Assembly: GCA_020355945.1 (NCBI GenBank)
Contig: CP070627.1
Coordinates: forward strand, 8,157,155 to 8,168,048
Length of the DNA stretch: 10,894 nucleotides
Source of the DNA: Candidatus Aminicenantota bacterium
Lineage (GTDB): Bacteria > Acidobacteriota > Aminicenantia > UBA2199
Direction of reading: 5' to 3'
The notes under the pieces were generated by a model that made no database searches, had not been told where the DNA came from, and worked only from the letters and a program-made list of their open reading frames with translations. Below, piece by piece: positions 6,371 through 10,894 of the stretch; within the stretch, counting starts at the first letter, position 1; every line of letters starts with the position of its first letter. A program made the position numbers and the translations under genes.

Positions 6371-8344
6371 ATGCAAAGAAAAACTTTTTTTCCCCCTTTA
6401 TACATTATTATAATACTTTTTTCTCTTGCCCTTTACCCGGGATGTTCCGGGGAAGGAGAGGTTGAAGCCGACAAAACAGCTAATCGTAAACAGGCAGTAA
6501 AGATAGACACACCCGAAAAACTGGTAAAAAAGTATAAAGAAAAGAGGCCTTATATGACCAATGTCTACCGGGATTTGGTCGACATCGGGAATCCCGCGGT
6601 TAAACCTTTAATCAATGGCTACATGGGATCTCTTAAAGAAAAAGTGAGTACCACCACAGAACTTCCCTCCTGGTACAGCGACGTCTATTTTCGCAAGAAC
6701 ATAATTTTGACATTGGAAAAAATAAAAACCCCTGGGGCGGTGAAGGCTTTAGGATGGATCGTCAAAGCCAAACAAGAATATATCACCTTGCGTGAATCAG
6801 CCTTGCATGCGCTGGGCAAAATTGGCTCTGTCCAGGCAGCGGAGATTTTAAGCGAAGCCGTAAAATATCCGCAGTGGGAACTCAACACAGTGGCTTTCTG
6901 GGGTTTGGAGAATATCGTTAAAACCGGTGCCCAGGGGGTGGAGACAGCGGCTGAAACATTAATGGCATTGTTAGAGGACCAGGATAAGAACCTGCGTTAC
7001 CGGGCAGCCCGAGCCTTAGGTGGAATGGGCAGCAGCGCTTCCGATGATGTAGTGGATGCCCTGGTGGAGATGTTAAGCGATAAAGATACCAGCATGGCAA
7101 CCACAGCAGCCAGGACCCTGGGTAAAATCGCTTCGGAACGGTCGGTAGACGGCTTAAGATTTGCCATAATCAATAATGATGACAGGAACAGCACCGAAGC
7201 CGCAGCCAAAGCCCTGGGCGCCATTGCAGCCGCCAGTTCCGATGCGGCAGTGGACGCATTGATCGCCGGCTTAAATTTCGGCAGCAGATATGGCCGTTAC
7301 AATACAGCCAAAGAATTAGGAAAAATCAATTCCCAGGAGGCCAAAAAGGCGCTCAGGGAAGTGCTGGACGATGAAGACGATTTAGTGCGGTCTGCTGCGT
7401 TACAGGCCCTGCGCGGGGGCGGCCGGGAAACCAGGGAGGCTATCTCCAGGGTTGCGAGAAGCAAAAATACTCGTGCCCGGTATGATGCGGTCAGGGCATT
7501 GGCTAAAGACAGCTCCCCGGAAGCAGTGACTGATTTGATCGATATATTACAAAATGACAGCGACTTTAACATAAGGAGTGCCGCACTTTCAGCCCTGAAA
7601 AAAACCGCCGGCCAAAGACTCCTGGAAGTCACAAAAATAGCCTTAAAGGACAAATATTATTCTATCCGCGCCGATGCGGTTCACATCCTGGCCGAGATAG
7701 ATTCCCCGGAGGCGTTTGCTTTGCTTACCGGGGCGTTAGAAGATAAGAACCGGATGGTCCAGGAGGCTGCGATATGGCGGCTGAGAGAAAAAAAATCGCC
7801 AGAAGCTTTCGATGTGTTGATTCGCTTTTTAACGGATCAATCCAAAGACTCCATGTCCAGGACCAAGGCGGTCCAGGCGTTGGAGAATGCCGCCGGTTCG
7901 AAAAAAGCGCTGAACGCACTTATCAGTATATTATCGTCGGACAGTGACTCAACAGTCAGCAGGCAAGCGGCATGGACATTAAGCCACTTTAAAACTCCTT
8001 CAGCAGAAAGCGCGCTGATTAATGCGCTCAAAAACCACAAGAGTAGTATTGTACGCAGTGCTGCCTGTTCTGCCCTGGGGCAGTTCGGAACACCCCCGGC
8101 GATTGATGCACTTATCAGTGCCTTTAAAGATAAAGACCGCATTGTGCGAATAAAAGCGATCTGGGCTTTAGAGGGACCTGCCAAAGCAGACACCCGTACC
8201 GCTGCCAAATTGATCAATGCACTGGTTGCCCTTTATGAAGAAGAAGAGGTAGAGTACTCGGTGAACCAGGCCGCAACTACGTTACTGAGCCGTCTCGGCA
8301 CATCCGAAGCAAAAGCGGCATTAGAAAAAATACGTAAAAAATAA
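6371..8344 (+). CDS. HEAT-repeat (PBS-lyase type) lipoprotein
   Basis: 657 residues from the second of two adjacent ATGs. AGGAGG at 6360-6365 is 5 nt from ATG 6371 but only 2 nt from ATG 6368, so the second is preferred. The N terminus is a lipoprotein-type signal: basic start, hydrophobic core PLYIIIILFSLALY, then PGC with the Cys as the likely lipidated residue, followed by an acidic stretch. From about residue 68 to the end run some 18 HEAT-like repeats of about 30 residues, with signatures such as RAARALGGMG, RSAALSALKK, RADAVHILAEI and RSAACSALGQFG. Such α-solenoids bind proteins. Here the protein is probably held at a membrane facing the periplasm as a scaffold. PBS lyase activity is not implied, since the name covers only the repeat type. 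The partner is unknown and no neighbour suggests one. Confidence 0.85.
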   Translation: MQRKTFFPPLYIIIILFSLALYPGCSGEGEVEADKTANRKQAVKIDTPEKLVKKYKEKRPYMTNVYRDLVDIGNPAVKPLINGYMGSLKEKVSTTTELPSWYSDVYFRKNIILTLEKIKTPGAVKALGWIVKAKQEYITLRESALHALGKIGSVQAAEILSEAVKYPQWELNTVAFWGLENIVKTGAQGVETAAETLMALLEDQDKNLRYRAARALGGMGSSASDDVVDALVEMLSDKDTSMATTAARTLGKIASERSVDGLRFAIINNDDRNSTEAAAKALGAIAAASSDAAVDALIAGLNFGSRYGRYNTAKELGKINSQEAKKALREVLDDEDDLVRSAALQALRGGGRETREAISRVARSKNTRARYDAVRALAKDSSPEAVTDLIDILQNDSDFNIRSAALSALKKTAGQRLLEVTKIALKDKYYSIRADAVHILAEIDSPEAFALLTGALEDKNRMVQEAAIWRLREKKSPEAFDVLIRFLTDQSKDSMSRTKAVQALENAAGSKKALNALISILSSDSDSTVSRQAAWTLSHFKTPSAESALINALKNHKSSIVRSAACSALGQFGTPPAIDALISAFKDKDRIVRIKAIWALEGPAKADTRTAAKLINALVALYEEEEVEYSVNQAATTLLSRLGTSEAKAALEKIRKK

Positions 8345-8381
8345 AAAACATTCCAACATTCCCAAATCCGGAAGCAGATAG

Positions 8382-8410
8382 TTGTTTTATTGGGGAAAAA
8401 ATACTATAAT
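8382..8410 (+). promoter_or_regulatory. Promoter of the MNT/HEPN toxin-antitoxin pair
   Basis: TTGTTT (8382-8387) and a perfect TATAAT (8405-8410) are 17 bp apart. The predicted start at about 8417 leaves a leader of about 28 nt containing GAGG at 8431-8434 before ATG 8445. The -35 box is poor (three of six consensus bases) while the -10 box is perfect. This gives the pair its own transcription independent of the HEAT-repeat gene upstream. No clear palindromic operator was seen over the promoter. Confidence 0.6.
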
Positions 8411-8444
8411 AGGTATGTAAAATCCATTTTGAGGTTAAGTCTTC

Positions 8445-8753
8445 ATGGAAACAATGTATGACATAAACCAAATACCCGCCAGCCACCGCCGTGATCTCAA
8501 AAAGGCTATAGAAATCTTGAAAGATTTAGGATGTGAAGAAGTCTACATATTCGGCTCTTTGGTTGAAGGTCCGGTAACCTCCAATTCGGATATTGATCTG
8601 GCTGTCAAAGGTATTCCCCCTGGATTCTATATCAAAGTACTTGCCAAACTTATTATGCAATTGGATCACCCGGTGGATTTAATCAGCCTTGAGGAAGATA
8701 ATCGTTTCGGCAACATGCTTAAAAGAGAAGGATATCTGCGCCGTGTCAATTAA
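8445..8753 (+). CDS. mntA: MntA-type minimal nucleotidyltransferase antitoxin
   Basis: 102 residues, the usual size of a minimal nucleotidyltransferase (MNT). The catalytic signature G37-S38-X10-D49-I50-D51 is exact, and a third acidic residue follows at Asp78 in HPVDLISL, so the metal-binding triad looks complete. In characterised MntA-HepT systems the antitoxin transfers AMP to a tyrosine of the HEPN toxin and silences it; whether this protein does so is inferred from family and gene order. Start ATG 8445 has GAGG at 8431-8434, 10 nt upstream; an in-frame ATG at 8454 is less likely. The 3' end overlaps the toxin gene by 11 nt, suggesting coupled translation with the antitoxin first. Confidence 0.88.
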   Translation: METMYDINQIPASHRRDLKKAIEILKDLGCEEVYIFGSLVEGPVTSNSDIDLAVKGIPPGFYIKVLAKLIMQLDHPVDLISLEEDNRFGNMLKREGYLRRVN

Positions 8754-9210
8754 CAAAGCAGTCAAAGAGATAAAATTTGAACTGGACGAGATTGAAAATC
8801 TTTTTGATCTATACAAGGAAGAGTTATTTGAGTTAAATCGCGAGCCGAACCAGGTTGAGTTGACTGCCTTGGCCAGTGTACTTCACTCTTTTTACTGTGG
8901 AATAGAAAAAATATTTTTAATCATTGCCAAACGGATAGATAAAAATATCCCCTGTGACATTAACTGGCACAAGACTTTACTTTATCAAATGGTGAAAAAA
9001 AAAGAATTCCGGCAGGCAGTTATCTCTGATAAGACAAAGGAAAAATTATCAGATTACCTTGCTTTCAGGCATCTCTATAGACATTCCTATTCATCGCGCC
9101 TGAAGTGGAGAGAATTGGAAGACCTGGTAAACTCCATTCATCATACCTGGGAAAAATTCAGATCAGAGATCTTTTTATTTATAAAAACACTTGAAAATAA
9201 AGAAGATTAA
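8743..9210 (+). CDS. hepT: HepT-like HEPN RNase toxin
   Basis: 155 residues from GTG 8743. The frame is open further upstream (TTG 8689), but that start would overlap the antitoxin by 65 nt and adds an unlikely leader; GTG has AAGGA at 8728-8732, 10 nt upstream, and gives MSINKAVKEIKFEL, a normal HEPN opening. The HEPN active-site motif R-X4-H-X-Y is complete at Arg109, His114 and Tyr116 in RHLYRHSY; Tyr116 is the residue expected to be AMPylated by MntA. A WHKTLL motif at 75-80 matches the longer HepT-like subfamily, and the length exceeds compact DUF86 toxins. It should be a helical, dimeric, cytoplasmic endoribonuclease attacking RNA when free of antitoxin. All key residues are present, so it looks functional. 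Confidence 0.85.
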   Translation: MSINKAVKEIKFELDEIENLFDLYKEELFELNREPNQVELTALASVLHSFYCGIEKIFLIIAKRIDKNIPCDINWHKTLLYQMVKKKEFRQAVISDKTKEKLSDYLAFRHLYRHSYSSRLKWRELEDLVNSIHHTWEKFRSEIFLFIKTLENKED

Positions 9211-9298
9211 TCAGTTTCGACTAAATCGTGCCTGTCCCTTTCGTTCTTTTCGTTCTGCAAAACTGTATATATTTTACTGTTATTTAAGTTCCGGCTTA

Positions 9299-10894
9299 TT
9301 ATCCGGAAAAGTCAGAGGGTAAGCGTCCAAATTTCTCCTTGAAACATTTGGTGAAATAGGCGGAACTGGAAAATCCCACGGCAAATGCCACATCCGTAAT
9401 ACTGCTGGTTTTGGCTTTCAACAGGTCCAGCGAGCGTTTCAGCCGGTAAGATTGGATAAATTTACCGGGAGCCTGGCCGGTCAGGGCCATTACTTTCCGG
9501 TACAGGGATGTCTGACTCATATTGATGGAGTCCGCCAGCTCGGCATGTCCAAATTCCGGCTCTGATAAATTTTTTTCAATGGTTTCCTGCATCTTTTTGA
9601 TCAGGGAATCGTCTAAGGAAGAGAGACCCAATTCATCCGGGTGCGTCACTGTTTCCCACTGTACCCGCTGCTGCAGTAGGCGCCGCTGTTTGATCAGGTT
9701 CTTGACCCGGGTCAACAGTATATCCATGTTGAAGGGTTTGGTGATATAATCGTCCGCACCGGTTTCCAGCCCCCGGATAATCTCAGCTTCCGTGAATTTG
9801 ACGGATAAAAGGATAATGGGAATATGGCTGGTTTTGATATCCTGTTTTAATTCCCGGCACAACCGATAGCCGTCCACATCAGGCATCATAATATCGCTGA
9901 GGATGATGTCCGGGATAATCCCTTTGGCCATGTCAATGCCTTGCCTGCCATTGGCAGCTTCCACCACGATGAATTGCTCTTCTTCCAGGAAGGTCTTGAC
10001 AAAACCGCGCATATCCATGCTGTCTTCCACCACCAACACGATATGCCGGTCCTGGAGTTCTTTTTCATTAACGGGGATGTTAATGCTGTCCAGTTGGTGC
10101 TCATCCCTTTCTTCTTTTTCCAACTGCACCATGAATGCATAACGCTTAGAGATTTTACAGCCAGGTTGCTCTGCCGTGGGAGAAACCGGCAGCTCCCGGA
10201 TTTCATCGGGTTTTAGGTGGGCTTTTCCTTTGGGCAAGCGGATAACAAATTCTGTTCCTTTACCTGCGCTGCTTTTTACATGGATGGTTCCATGATGAAG
10301 CTTGATATATTCCTTTGCCAAAAAGAGCCCGATGCCCAGACCTTTGGTATAATGTTCAAACCGTTCGTTCAACTGGTAAAAACGGTCGAATATAAGTGTG
10401 GTTTGGTCCGGGGAAATTTCAGTTCCTGTATTGTGCTCTGATATTTCCACTGAATTGGTGGGCAATTCACGAACCCCTATCCTGATTTGGCCCCCGGGTG
10501 GAGTGAATTTTAGAGCGTTCATAATCAGGTTGCACATCACCTCTGCTATCTTTTCGGGGTCAAAATAGAGGGGGATGTTTTCGTTGTCGGTGTGAAAGAT
10601 AAAGTCCACTTCCCTTTGTTGGGCCAATAATTCGAAAGAAGACATAATCCCCTTTAAAAAGGGAATAAGGTTATGTGGGCTGGCCTTTAATTTCAATTTC
10701 CTGCTCTCAAGTTTTAATAACTCCAGTATCTGGCCAATTAAAAGAAGCAATCGCTGGCAATTTCGATGCATCAGCGAAAGCGTTTTTTTTTGTTCAGGGT
10801 GGTGACATTGGGCAATCATTTGCTCCAACGGGGTAATAATCAAGTTCAGGGGGGTGAGAAATTCATGGGTGATATGGGAAAGCAGGCGGCTTTT
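9299..10894 (-). CDS. Hybrid two-component regulator (HisKA-HATPase-REC-AraC), C-terminal part
   Basis: The frame is open to the window's right edge, so the N-terminal sensor is missing; 531 residues are visible. The first visible residues hold the H-box SHITHEFLTPL, with His10 as the likely phosphate acceptor. HATPase_c follows: N-box NLIMNALKF at about 122-130, G1 reading NTGTEI, then FDRFYQ and G2 GLGIGL. The receiver at about 284-400 has Glu290-Asp291, phosphoacceptor Asp334 in LSDIMMPDVDG, Ser364 and Lys386, all conserved. The AraC HTH at about 432-529 ends with VGFSSSAYFTKCFKEKFG. The G1 box departs from DxGxG (Asp to Asn, second Gly to Glu), so kinase activity may be altered. TTG 10841-10843 encodes an internal leucine of the H-box helix and is not the start. 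Sensors of this class are often two Reg_prop propellers with Y_Y_Y, not visible here. It converges with the toxin gene. Confidence 0.92.
   Translation of the reverse strand, partial: KSRLLSHITHEFLTPLNLIITPLEQMIAQCHHPEQKKTLSLMHRNCQRLLLLIGQILELLKLESRKLKLKASPHNLIPFLKGIMSSFELLAQQREVDFIFHTDNENIPLYFDPEKIAEVMCNLIMNALKFTPPGGQIRIGVRELPTNSVEISEHNTGTEISPDQTTLIFDRFYQLNERFEHYTKGLGIGLFLAKEYIKLHHGTIHVKSSAGKGTEFVIRLPKGKAHLKPDEIRELPVSPTAEQPGCKISKRYAFMVQLEKEERDEHQLDSINIPVNEKELQDRHIVLVVEDSMDMRGFVKTFLEEEQFIVVEAANGRQGIDMAKGIIPDIILSDIMMPDVDGYRLCRELKQDIKTSHIPIILLSVKFTEAEIIRGLETGADDYITKPFNMDILLTRVKNLIKQRRLLQQRVQWETVTHPDELGLSSLDDSLIKKMQETIEKNLSEPEFGHAELADSINMSQTSLYRKVMALTGQAPGKFIQSYRLKRSLDLLKAKTSSITDVAFAVGFSSSAYFTKCFKEKFGRLPSDFSG

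Noticed and set aside
8689..8742. Upstream extension of the toxin gene from TTG 8689
   Set aside because: It would lengthen the overlap with the antitoxin to 65 nt and add 18 residues unlike a HEPN start; GTG 8743 has a ribosome binding site and a normal N terminus.
9211..9298. Small gene or RNA between the toxin gene and the hybrid regulator
   Set aside because: No frame with a ribosome binding site and no convincing hairpin; only a duplicated TTTCGTTC and an AT-rich stretch.

Overview
The window looks like chromosome of a Gram-negative, environmental, heterotrophic bacterium. The signs are exported and lipoprotein-type signal peptides, β-propeller sensor regulators of the Reg_prop/Y_Y_Y kind, and a long HEAT-repeat lipoprotein. 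This mix is familiar from Aminicenantes/Acidobacteriota-like, deltaproteobacterial and Bacteroidota-like genomes. No gene here fixes the lineage, so the assignment is only an impression. No rRNA, tRNA, CRISPR array or complete transposase gene was seen.

Layout: (1) Positions 1-1096, plus strand: the tail of an unrecognised AT-rich gene, then a small protein joining a J-domain-like region without HPD to a RodZ-type helix-turn-helix. (2) Positions 1179-4401, minus strand: a 958-residue membrane regulator (two predicted seven-bladed propellers, Y_Y_Y domain, one membrane span, AraC-type DNA-binding domain, no kinase or receiver), followed after 31 nt by a small two-span membrane protein. A consensus-like promoter places the regulator's transcription start almost on its ATG. 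(3) Positions 4402-4750: a divergent intergenic region holding a MITE-like element of about 168 bp with 13-bp perfect terminal inverted repeats and a 4-bp direct repeat (TGGC) on both sides. (4) Positions 4751-8344, plus strand: an exported DUF4097-type β-solenoid protein with nine TSGG[SR] turns, a hotdog thioesterase, and a HEAT-repeat lipoprotein, each with its own Shine-Dalgarno sequence. (5) Positions 8382-9210, plus strand: a MntA-HepT type (MNT/HEPN) toxin-antitoxin pair with its own promoter and an 11-nt gene overlap. (6) Positions 9299-10894, minus strand: the C-terminal part of a hybrid two-component regulator (HisKA, HATPase, receiver, AraC HTH), cut by the window edge.

The two AraC-ended regulators contrast. 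One carries the whole phosphorelay in a single chain. The other joins a propeller sensor through the membrane to the DNA-binding domain with no phosphorelay. The remaining genes do not form one obvious pathway. The best candidates for something little described are the kinase-less sensor-regulator with its small membrane partner, the J-like/RodZ-HTH fusion, and the MITE-like element next to the regulator's promoter.
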